A stretch of DNA of 64,000 nucleotides from Chaetoderma sp. LZ-2023a. Its lineage: Eukaryota > Mollusca > Caudofoveata > Chaetodermatida > Chaetodermatidae. Under the pieces are notes generated by a model, which saw only the letters and a list, made by a program, of their open reading frames with translations, was not told the DNA's origin and did no database searches. Of the stretch, positions 38,001 through 50,000 are shown piece after piece. Each line of letters starts with the position of its first letter. The first letter of the stretch is position 1. The stretch is taken from the NCBI GenBank assembly GCA_034401795.1, contig CM067369.1, positions 187,324,742-187,388,741 of the forward strand, in the 5' to 3' direction. A program made the position numbers and the translations under genes.

Positions 38001-41000
38001 GATCATAGGCACTAAAATTTCCATTCTGAATTTTGATTGGTAGATTTTCCTCTGAAAATTTGTTTTCCCATCTTGTTTAATGTAATGAATCATGTATATC
38101 TAAATTCAAATGTTAATGGTCCAGGTGAGCGTCACAGGCCCTTGGGCCTCTTGTTTAGATACAGCGCCGGACATACACATACACAGGTATGCAGGCAGGC
38201 AAGCAAGCAAGCAGGCAGGCAGGCAGATAGGCAGACTGACCGACCCAAATTTAATACCCTCTTTCCCTCATGGGCATTGGGGAGGCCTGAGGGTAGTAAT
38301 ATAAATCCATTAAACAATAGAAAGTTAATATGTTAACATTTCGGAAAACAAATATCAAATTATGTTGGTATTTGCAGATATTACGAAAATGCATTAGACC
38401 TTTAATGGTTAAGATTGCTCAAGAAAATCAAAACATATAGTATAGTAAATGTCCATGTTCAGACTAAGGGAAGGCAATTTCAGATTTACCAATGAAATGA
38501 ATTTCAGAAGATTTACGGAACCAGTCATTCCAGTGGTAAATTTTCAAAAAAATTTCTTGTAGCATGCAAGATCAGTCATTTCTCAAGCCTATTGCATTGG
38601 CCAGCCTGACAATTAAAATATTAATGCATGAAATGACTCTTGAAGCCAAAAGATGGTGACTCATTAAGACATCTTGTCTTTCACTCACCTGTCTTAAAGA
38701 ACAACCATCATTTTGTACAAAAAGGCAGGTGCTCCTTTGACTGTGTCAATATAAGCTAGATATGTATGTTATACCTACTTTATTAAGGGTGTCATACTAT
38801 GAGATTTCCGTTGACCGAGGGAAGCATGAAAAACAAAAGAGTTCGGGTGTGACTGTGTGCACGGGAACAGGCTCTAGCTCATGGCATCTTCACATTAACC
38901 AGCTAGCTCTGAAGGCAGTACAGCAACTTGCTACGATAGGTCTGTGAGTCAGCACTTATTGTCTGCATGTACTAGTCCATATTCATTGACAGTTTTTGTC
39001 CCCAAACGTTGTCAACTGTGAAGATAAAAGTTAGGCCATGGCATGACATCCACGCATCCAACTGGATTTGACCAGATTGAAATATGCCTACAAGGTTTAG
39101 CATAAATTTTACTGTGTCAATACCATTTGACAAGATGTTAGTCGAAATCTGTGGTCATTTGCTGTGAATATTCACCAGAGTTACTGAACCCTGAAAGTAT
39201 TGGGATCGCGTTTCCATGAAATCGCTTCATATTACTCACAGTTTCCGGAGTGTAATTTTAGAATGTCTGCATGTGATTGCATCAAATTTGATATATCAAT
39301 GTATCGTGACAATGGATGAGTCCAGTTTAGCGATCAATCATATGATGTCATAATCAACTATATCACATGTAGGATGATGTCATAATCATTTATGTCATGA
39401 ATGACATGAGTCTATCATAAATGCTTAATAGTCCGTCAAGTTGTGCGAATTGTATGTCTTTTCTATTTACTAAACATTCTGTCGAATATTTTGAAACTAA
39501 TTTGGCTTGGCACTGTTGCTGCCATAGGTAGCAACAGCACCCAGTCAAATTAGTTTTAAAATATTCAACAGCTTAGAATACGTGTAGAGTTTTCTAGAAA
39601 TTGAGATTCAGGTAGATCCCAACAAAGCATAAGTGGAGCTTATTTAAAGATGGGCAGGGCAAAGCTCAAACTGGATTCCACCATTAGGATCGCACCTCAG
39701 TGAACTGCATCCATAGAGGCATCAATTTCTAGCTTAGGCCTGACTATTTCTAGCCAAGTTCTTCCCACCTTGGCTGCGTGTTGAAATCGATTTGAAGCAT
39801 TAAAACCTGAATACACAAATAGAAAATGTAGATTTCTCGGTAATTGCATGCGAGTTATTGAATCTTTTGAAACTAATTCGACTGGTGGATGGTGCTTCTA
39901 TGGCAGTCAAAATATTCAACAGAATTCTTATGAAATTGAAAATAAATCCAAGACATACAATTCATGTGACTCATAAGATACTATTGCCACCTTTGTGATG
40001 GACTTACATCATTTTGATTGTGGCATCAGGCAACAAGTGATGTATTTGATTATGATCTCATATACTTGAGCGACAGATAGGATCCCGCCATCGAATTACC
40101 TCTTATCATAATGGACCTTTCCAGTTTATCCATCCATCCTATAACGTCATAATGAACTACATGACGTGTAGGATGACATCATAATCAATGATGTCATGAC
40201 TGATGTAGATACATGTAAGTACATCACGAGCTCATAATTGGTGATGGACTATGCGTTGTTGTACAAACTGTATGTCTTTACTATTTAATAAACATGCTGT
40301 TGAATATTTTGAAACTAATTTGACTTGCTACCCTAGGCAGCAACTTCACCCAGTAAAATTAGTTTCAAAATATTCAACAGCTTACCTGTAATGTAGTTTT
40401 CTGGAAATTAATAGTCAGGAAGTTCAGGGATCGATCGATCCCAACACGAATGAGGTGTGGGAGGAGCTTAACAAGAGATGGGCGGGGCATAGCTAAAACT
40501 GGAACGGACCATTAGGAGTCATAAAAGATGTGGTTGTTCTCAAATGTGATCATAAGAATTCCGTCCATCCATCCTAGATTGATTTCTGAAGAGAAATTGC
40601 TTGGAATTGTTTTAAATTTGATAATTCGATACCACAAGACAAGATTTTGCTATATTCTGCATAATCTGGTCGATGGTAAAAATTTGAAAACAATGTTTCT
40701 GATATCTGTTCTTTCTCAAGGCATTAGTACCAGTTATCATGGAAAACATATCTAAATAACACATGCTGATACATATGATAATGTGGTATACCGGCCTTAA
40801 GGAGATCACAAACACGAATTAGATTTCCAATAAATGCAGCAAAAATCACTTCATATTTTATGAAATAATATTATTTTACCATTCTTCACAACCGCTATCG
40901 ATATTAAAATTTGATAAACACCCCATATAATTCACCATGTTACACCATCGCGTGAATCACCAACCATGTGGGTTCAGCTTACTCCATACATGTGTTCAGA

Positions 41001-44000
41001 GTAGAAACAAGGCAAATCAATAAATTGATGTATGCTCCCTGAAGGCATACTCTGCAGAGAAACTGAATGGATAACCCCGAAGGCATATGCTTCAGCTAAA
41101 GGTTTGGAACTGTGGCTCAGACACACAGAAAAACGAACTTGAAATTGTCAATGAGATATCACCATATTAGGCCATCCTTAAAATATTGTTGGTTTGGTGT
41201 AATGATGTTAAATCCACAATTTGGGGAGTAGGAATAATTCGGTGGGCCATCCTTCTTTTGGTCTGGCGGGATTTGCCCTAATGAACAATTTGTTAAGGAT
41301 AGCTTAATAAAAGCAAAATCTAAGTTTCTCTAAATAAACACTTAGACTTTGCTTGGCACCATATGAAAAATACATATAAAAACTATGTTCAAAGTGAACT
41401 GAGATACTTTATGTAATAATCAATACCAAGTTTGGTGACCATATGTGAAAAAGTCTTGAAACTATGGCCCGGAGAAACATTTTCTGTGATATTCAGTCGA
41501 CCATGAAAAGTAGATCAGCATGACCTACTTTTCATACTGTGCACACCTTCTCCCTAAGATGCATCCATATACCAAGTTTGGTGACCATATGTGCAAAAGT
41601 CTTGAAACTATGGCACGGACAAACATTTTCTGTGATATTCAGTCGACCATGAAAAGTAGGTCAGCATGACCTACATTTGACCTACTTTTCATACTCTGCA
41701 CACCTCCCTAAGATGCATCCACATTCTATAATACTTACCAGATGTACTATTATGATAATGTCTATTATCTAGTCTAGCTCAAAATAAACAATTAAAACTC
41801 CGCACTCTCCTGGTCCTGCCCATACTGTGTCCGGGAATTACCATAGCCGCAGGTATCGAGTCAGTTACCAATCACAGTCAGATTCGTCTATTTTGCGACT
41901 TTGTCAAGTCACGTTTTCTAGAGCTCTAATTTTTCAATTTACTGCGTATCAAGAGTTGTTTGGAGTGCGTCGTCTGTGACATCATGGAGGACAAAGGGAA
42001 ATCATCACAGGGGCAGGTTGTATCAATCTAGAATTTATACATTCGTGCCATAATGACTGTTTGAAATTTCCTTAAATTGGCACATTATTCTAAAATGGTA
42101 GCCATTGTTGGAGTCGCCCAGTACCCGTTAGCTTATTAGTGTTAATCCGGGTACTCAGTTCTTTCTCTCTGCGACTCGGTTCTTTCTAAGATGGATGCGC
42201 TCTTAGCCAAGATGGCGGCGCCCATGATGTTTATTCCGCTTGGCTTCGCGTGTCTATGCACTCTATTTATGCCGATTTTTAGCTCTCGCTTCATTGTCGA
42301 GGGTGTTTGTAGCGATCAGCGTTTATTTCTTGGTCGTTTTAACGTTAGTTAACGTCTAAGTCGTGTTTTTAATTTTTTCACTTAAAAAAGTTTCAAATAT
42401 TTCCTGCCTGAGGCTTGATTATCATTAATTGAGAGAAAGTTAATGTTTTCCTAGTAATTCAATTTTACTATCAAGTCTATTGTGCGTATTGCTCATCATC
42501 AGTCATGTGCAGCATTTTAATTCTTCTTTGTGTTCGCAGAAAGCCAAGAACCAGGACACTGTCAAAAGTGCAACAGGTTCATGAAGTGTAAATACTCTGG
42601 TCATCACTGTGTAGCTTGCGGTAAGTGTAGAGTGAGAAGCCCATGTGATGTGTGCGTCAAGTGGTCGTCGGAGATGGTGGCAGAATTTGATCGTGATCGA
42701 CGTGCGCACTTGGAGAGGATCGTGATGGACAAGGCGACCAAGCTAGATCAGGCGTCTTTGAGAGGAGTGGAAGGTCGTCTGAATACTTGCATGGATTCGG
42801 CACTGGGCGTATGGGCGGCCCAGTTCAAGGCAATGTTCGACTCATTGCAGTCCACGGTCCCATCGATGCAGGCTGGTGCAGGGCAACCTTTAGGTGGTTC
42901 GGCTAGTTCTGCGGAGGGACAAGCACCTGCCCCTTCTCTGTCCTTGGCTCAAGAGCCGACGGTGGAGGAGGAAGATCTTCTACTTATGGAAGATTCCGGC
43001 ATGCCGGATATTTCGATGACGGCAATGCCCAGTACTTCCCAGGGGTCTCCCTCAGGATTTGTACGGGTTTGCCAAGCGGATGGTGATGTCGACGTTCTGT
43101 CGGGCATCTTCCATCCGGGGTTTGTGCAACCTGTGGTGTCGGTGGAGCCATGTTTTGCGGTTCCTACCGGCATCCCGGTTGCGTTAGGTGCGGCTCCTAT
43201 CGGATTGCCGTCGCCTGCCGTAGGTAAAGCGGTCGTGGTCCCGCCTCCCGTGTTGGAGCCGATGGACTGCGGGGAATCCGTGTCCGGCGATTCGTTGGAC
43301 ACCGGTGCCGCTGGTAGTCGGGCTATGGATGCGCCCTATGTTGGTAGAGGTGCGTCCCATAGCTCTCAGCATGGATCGTCGGTGGCCTTCTCATCCAAGG
43401 GAGAGAGGGAAGATGAGAACGGTAGTTCTTTAATGGACGAATCCGTTTTCTGCACCGAAGCTGAATGGGTGCAGGTCCTTGGCTGGATGTCCGACCGTCT
43501 CGGGTTGGCATCTGATCTTGGATCTCAGCGCGATCCGGCGATGGAACGGATGTCAGAGCGAGCGGCTAGCGCTCTGTCAAGTGGCTCTTCTGCCATGCCG
43601 ACACTCCCGTTGGACACGCAGACTTCCGACATGCTGGAAGTTGCGGCATACCATCTGATTCAGCCGGTGTATGCACTGCCCAAAGCCCCCAAGGGGGTGA
43701 GGAGTAGGGTCCATTTTCCGGAGCAGGCCTACCATCAGTATGCCCGGGTTCCACGGCTTTCCGTCGGGGAGCGAGAGGTGCTGAACAGGCCGTTGGCTGG
43801 GAAGTCTAAGGGGCGTTCTCGTCCTTTGGTTTCCCAGACCAATAAAGATCCGTTTAATGAGCTTACGCTCATTGAAGATGCGGCGAGCGCAGCCATGGCT
43901 GCGCTCTCACATGGATGTACCCTCCTGCAGGGTATGCTGACCTGCACGGAGGAGGGTGGGCAGGTGCCAGAGGCTGCTCCCGGAGTTATTCGGGACACCA

Positions 44001-47000
44001 TGCACCTGTCTCAAGATTGCCTGGCCAGGGTGATCACCAGGACATTGGCAGAGCGACGGAGAATGGTTCTCGATTGCGTAGAACGAGGACCGGAGATGAG
44101 GGCTGCGTTGTCGTCTGCGCCTTTCATCGGTCCAGGCTTGTTCGGCGGCTCGGCACGACAAGCTCTCTCCAAGGTCGCGTCAATGGTTGCAGAGCAGGAG
44201 GTAGTCAGCAAGTCATGGAAGTCGACTAAGAGGACACAGCCACAGCAGTCCTACAGGCAACATCGCTAGGAGCAGCAGAGACAGCGTCCAAGATCGCCTT
44301 TCCGTCCTTCAGGTCGTGATGCCCATCGGCCATCCGGCTCTCAAGGACCTGGCCATTCATCTTCATACAAATCCTCTAATAAGAGGCCGTATGAAGATGA
44401 CAGGAAGGGTGGCGGTTCGGGCCGTGGCGGTTACCGTAAGGATAACCATGGCGGCGGTTCCGGACCATCATATTCCAAGAAGCCGCGGGGCGGCTGTGGG
44501 GGTCGGTCCTGACGGGATTCCGGCGGAACCAGTTCCGGTAACGTCAGGAACGAATGGAGTCGAGAATCTTCACCCAAGCGATTTAGCGTCTTCACGCCAG
44601 CTGTGTGCAGATTCCTTCCGTTGGAGGCAGACTTCAACCGTTCTTAAGCCAATGGGAACAGGTCGTGCGAGATTGTTTAGTCTGTCAATGGATAAGAAAC
44701 GGCTACGAACCGGACTGGCTCATCCATTAATCGTTAGTTCCGTTAATTTCGACTCCAATATGGACTCCCGTTCCAAGGGAATCCGATCGTCTAGATTCCA
44801 TTTGCTCAGAAATAGAATCACTTCATCAGAAGAATGCGATTCATCTAGTCCGCAATCAGTCATCTCTAGGCTTCTATTCGATGATGTTCCTCGTTCCGAA
44901 ACGTACCAGAGGATGGAGACCAATTCTCAATCTCAAACCGTTGAACAAATTTATTCTTTCTCCCAAATTTCAGATGGAGATTGTAGTAGCGGTAATGACA
45001 GGGCTGAGAAAAGGCATGTGGGCAGTGTCGATAGATCTGAAGGATACATATTTTCATATTCCAATGTCAATTCATTTTCAGAAATACCTTCGCTTTGCAT
45101 TCCAAGACAATGTTTGGGAATTCAATGCGCTTCCATTCAGCCTGACCACAGCACCGAGGGTCTTCACCAAAGTGGTTCTCGCCATGACTTCTTTCCTTCG
45201 CAGGAGAAACATAGCTGTTCATACTTACATAGACAACTGGCTGCTAAAGGCGGGGAACCCAGTCACTCTGCGCAACAATCTGCAGGTAGTCCTAGCCGTA
45301 TTAAAGGATCTAGGATGGATTGTGAATCTAGAGAAATCAGAATTGACTCCATCCCAGGAGTTTGTTTATCTGGGAATCTTTTTCAATCTCAGGGACGGCG
45401 TAGCTTTTCCGGCGGAGAGCAGAGTCAAGAGCCTGATTGCAGTTTTGGAGTCGGTTTCCCTAGGAGCCTATCTGACGGCGCGTCAATTTCTCAGAATACT
45501 GGGTTTACTAGTATCTCTGGAGAAGGTGGTTCCATATGCGGCACTCAGGCGCAGGCCAATTCAGATGTATCTAATGTCATTCTGGTCTCAGAGAACGGAT
45601 CCGTTATCTCTGAGGATACCAGTGAAAGAACCATTGATATTCCACCTTCAGTGGTGGTTATCAGAACAGAATCTCCTGCGGTTCCTCTACAACCTCCTCA
45701 ACCTCAGATGTCCATCTTCACAGATGCATCGACGACGGGTTGGGGAGCAGTATTGGACAATTAGTCAGTGTCAGGGGAATGGGATCGGACCAATGCGCAG
45801 AAACATATCAATGTTCTCGAACTATTAGCGGTGGTATTGGCACTTCGAAAGTTCGAGAGTCTAATTCAAGACAAGATTGTCCTAATAAGGACAGACAACT
45901 CAACAGTGGTGTCTTATTTGAACCGCCAAGGCGGGACGAGATCACAAGAGTTGTGTATGATGATTTGGAACCTTCTGCTGTGGTGCCAAGAGAGGAATGT
46001 TATTCTTCGGGCAGCACACATTCCAGGAAGATTGAACATCCTAGCGGATGCTCTCAGTCGAAGGACGGTTTGTCGTCCGACGGAATGTCAGCTCAACCAG
46101 TCGGTAGCGAAGGTTCTATTCAAACATTGGGGCAAGCCAAATGTCGACCTGTTTGCGATGAAACAAAACGCAAAGATGGTCACTTACGTGTCGCCGATCC
46201 CGGACCCGCTAGCTCTAGCGGTAGAAGCACTGGCGATAAGTTGGAAGGGAATGTACGCGTATGCGTATCCTCCAACAATTCTCATCCCAAAAGTTCTGGC
46301 AAAGATAAGAGAGGGAATGTGCCAAGTGCTACTGATCGCCCCTTATTGGCCAGGCTGATCATGGTTTACGGATCTGCTGGACCTTCTGGTCTGCAATCCA
46401 ATCCCTCTTCCAGACAGAAGAGATCTAATCTCTCAGAACAAGGGTCTGTACCTTCACGACATACTAGAAATGTTCAAATTGACTGCATGGATGTTATCAA
46501 GCAGCGTGCAATTGAGGGTGACTTTTCTGAGCAAGCAGCGAAGTTTGTTGCTTCAGCCAGAAGAGGTTCAACCACGAAAACATATAATTATAGAATCAAC
46601 AAATTTGCAGAGTGGTGTAAAGGGAAGAGATAACAATCCCTTTTCTGCATGTGTTCAACACGTAGCAGATTTTATGTCATTTATACGAAGTTGACAACCT
46701 TGTACCTTCAACCCTAGCAGCATATAAGTCTGCATTAGCTTCAGTCATTCCCAGTCTGGCCATTGAATGAGTGGAGAATGACACCTTGAATGAAGTTATT
46801 AAAGGAATGAGCAATCTGCGACCTAGCCAGCCAATTCCTATCCCAGCATGGAATCTATCTCTTGTTCTACAGGTTTTAGGGCATGCTCCCTTTGAGCCAA
46901 TTAGATCTATAGACATTAAACTGTTAACTATTAAATCAGTTTTCTTGGTTGCAGCAGCGTCGGCGAGAAGGAGAAGCGAAATACATGCGCTTTCTGCCGA

Positions 47001-50000
47001 ACAAGACCGTTTTGTCATCACGGGTGAAGGTTTAAGACTACTTCCACGTCTTTGTTTCCTGGCAAAGAATCAGTCACTTAAATATCCAGGACAGCTGATC
47101 AATTTGCCAAGTTTAACTAGACATGACCCAAACTCTTCTGCTTGGTGTCCTGTCAGATGTCTGAAAATGTATAAGAAACGTACTGAGGAGTGGAGAGATG
47201 ACCCGAAATCTCTGTGGTTATGTCTCAAAGCTCCTCATTTACGCGCCTCGAAAGATACTATTTCTCGTTGGATAGTTGACCCTATTCAGATGTCGCACAA
47301 AATCGCTACAGGAAAGCAGATTGATCGTGCGAATGCCCATCAGGTCCGAGCACTAGCAGCATCATCGGCCCTTTATAAGGGTGTCTCATTAGAGGAGGTG
47401 ATGTCTGTAGCACAATGGCATGCCGAGTCGTCATTCACTGATTTCTACCTTCACGACATCTCCAGCGCACTTAATCCGGTAGCCGTCGCCAATTTATCGA
47501 ATCTAAACTAAGCCACATCCGACAACTACTTCGCACACATCACAAAGTCTTCCACTTACACTGAACAATGGCTATGCACATGACTTGAGTACGACCGTAG
47601 ATTGGGCCGAGCTCCTGTGATGAACAAGAAAAATGGTGAGTGTTTACGTTAATTAAGTGACTGGATATATTTACTTAGTCGAAATACCAGACTGCTTAGG
47701 TAAATAGTCTGGTACAAGATTATACTTATCCTCTCAAACGGACATTAGACTCATTCCAATTTGAAAATCTAATCGATATACTGATATTTTTTCAAAATTA
47801 GAAGTTGTAGTAGCTTCTTTGCACTCTACTGGACTGCCCTAGCTGAGACTTGGGGCTGACACGGGTCTGGTGGGTGTTGCATCCCCATTGACAGCCATCT
47901 GAATTTTGTGCGGGGAGGGGGGGGAGCGCGGTCTAGACCATGGAAGTTTAGCACTCTATGAGTCAGATGGCAGAACCCAAGCGTATGCCAGGGTTCTAGT
48001 CTCTTCACAACCTTCTCTGTTTGATGGTAGATGAGTGCTGGTTCGAGCCTCACCTCCTCCCACCGGTATTTCCTGGCTGTCAAAATCCAGAGTTTATCAT
48101 AATAGTACATCTGGTTAAGTATTATTCGAAGTAGAATCAAAAAAGCATCCGCTTTTGTTTCTACGAGAATTCTTAATACTTACCAGATGTACTATGGCCC
48201 TCCCTCAGCCGCCCCGCTGAGGTGAGGCTGAGCTGCTTTCGCTGTTTGTCAAGGCAAATATAAGACGAATCTGACTGTGATTGGGAATTGACTGGGTACC
48301 TGCGGCTATGGTAATTCCCGGACACAGTATGGGCAGGACCAGGAGAGTGCGGAGTTTTAATTGTTTATTTTGAGCTAGACTAGATAATAGACATTATCAT
48401 AATAGTACATCTGGTAAGTATTAAGAATTCTCGTAGAAACAAAAGCGGATGCTTTTTTGATACCAAGTTTGGTGACCATATGTGCAAGTCTTGAAACTAT
48501 GGCACGGACAAACATTTTCTGTGATATTCAGTCAACCATGAAAAGTAGGTCAGCATGACCTACTTTTGATACTCTGCACACCTCGCTAAGATGCATCCAC
48601 ATACCAAGTTTGGTGACCATATGTGCAAATGTCTTGAAACTATGGCACGGACGAACATTTTCTGTGATATTCAGTCGACCATGAAAAGTAGGTCAGCATG
48701 ACCTACATTTGACCTACTTTTCATACTCTGCACACCTCGCTAAGTGGAATAATCTGATTGGATGCTGTTGGAATCACCCTTTTTGGAACTCCGATTAGTG
48801 TACATTTATGAATGAAATTCCCCTATAGTATATAATGTTACATGCGACAGGCGCTCATTGATTGAAGAATTTGAAGCCCAATTTTCGTATCTCACTAGCT
48901 CGTATTTTCATATTTCATGCTGACCCCATCCACGTTGTACAGAAGCAAACGATTTTTCTTCTACGGTACATAAATAGTAAAAGCTGTTCCATTGCCTCCC
49001 ACCATGGTTCTTTATCACAAGAAATTTGGATCAAATTTAAGGAATTTTCGTTGCCGTCATCATTGTAGAAGTATTTAAACACTGAAGACTGAAGTCAATA
49101 TGTTTGAGAAAATTTATTGACAATATTGCTGGAATTAATCAAGAACGATGTAAAATTTACATGGCATTACCAGGTTTCGTAACCAATAGATGTAGCAGTC
49201 ACAACTTGCCCCCTAAATTTTCCTCACTAAAATCCCTCATCGAGATACTTACATCGTAATTTAAAAAGATTAATGTATCCACTTGTTATTTAATGTTTGA
49301 CATCTGAAATCAATGAAATAAATGGTCACCTCCGATTTTACTGAATATATCTCACTTGAACATTTTTGGGGGGTATCGCAATTCGGAAAACAAGTATCGT
49401 GGGGAAAATATCGCAATGCATCGATGAATCATTGCAGCCCTAATGTCATATATATTCAGGTAATTGTATTTTGCTTTTAACCCCTCAGCTGGCAAAGTGA
49501 CTGGCATGAAGGAGTTATTCACCTGTGATCACAGCGTCCTTAGTCAAATCACCGAAGAGTTCAACAGATCGCTGCGCTTTGATCCGAGTGAGCCAAAGAT
49601 GGGCTACACAATACGAGACCCGATTATAAATGGTGAGAATTCTAAGAGTGCTTTGTTTGGAGCATGTGTTACAGATAATTCTCATGTTTTGGAAGTCTAT
49701 CTGTCACATTTGTGGCAAAGTTGTCTATGTCACAACTATAGGTGTCGCAGTTGTTAACTCTGTCTTCTGAATTTCTGCAGACTACATTTTCAATGGGGCT
49801 TAACTGAGCCACTAACAAATTTCAGTCAAATTGTTTTCAAACTATTCAGCAGCTCCAGAATTATTGCCCAGTGATTCTCATAAAATAAGGGACACTATCA
49901 TAAATAATACATACCACAATTCAGTGAATATACCTGAGACTAATTTCACATCCAATAATTATCTATCACAATTTGCTCCTGTCACTGATGAAGAAGTCAA

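Larger units (their letters stand above)
41725..48461 (+). mobile_element. DIRS-type retroelement, nearly complete fossil (element 2)
   Basis: 6.7 kb. It has a left inverted terminal repeat, a gag-like frame, a reverse transcriptase, RNase H, a tyrosine recombinase, an internal complementary region and a right inverted terminal repeat. This is the DIRS1-group plan, not the split direct repeats of Ngaro. It sits inside a tandem array whose units let the empty site be read: left flank CATCCACAT and right flank ACCAAGTTTGG join without duplication, as expected of recombinase-mediated insertion. The two terminal repeats differ at about four of ~165 bp, so it is fairly young. All parts are present, with a small number of breaks (roughly three to six). 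It lies in the largest NADK2 intron, same strand. Confidence 0.92.

Noticed and set aside
42949-44211. Several - strand frames of 60-120 codons
   Set aside because: Shadows of the GC-richer gag-like frame of DIRS element 2.
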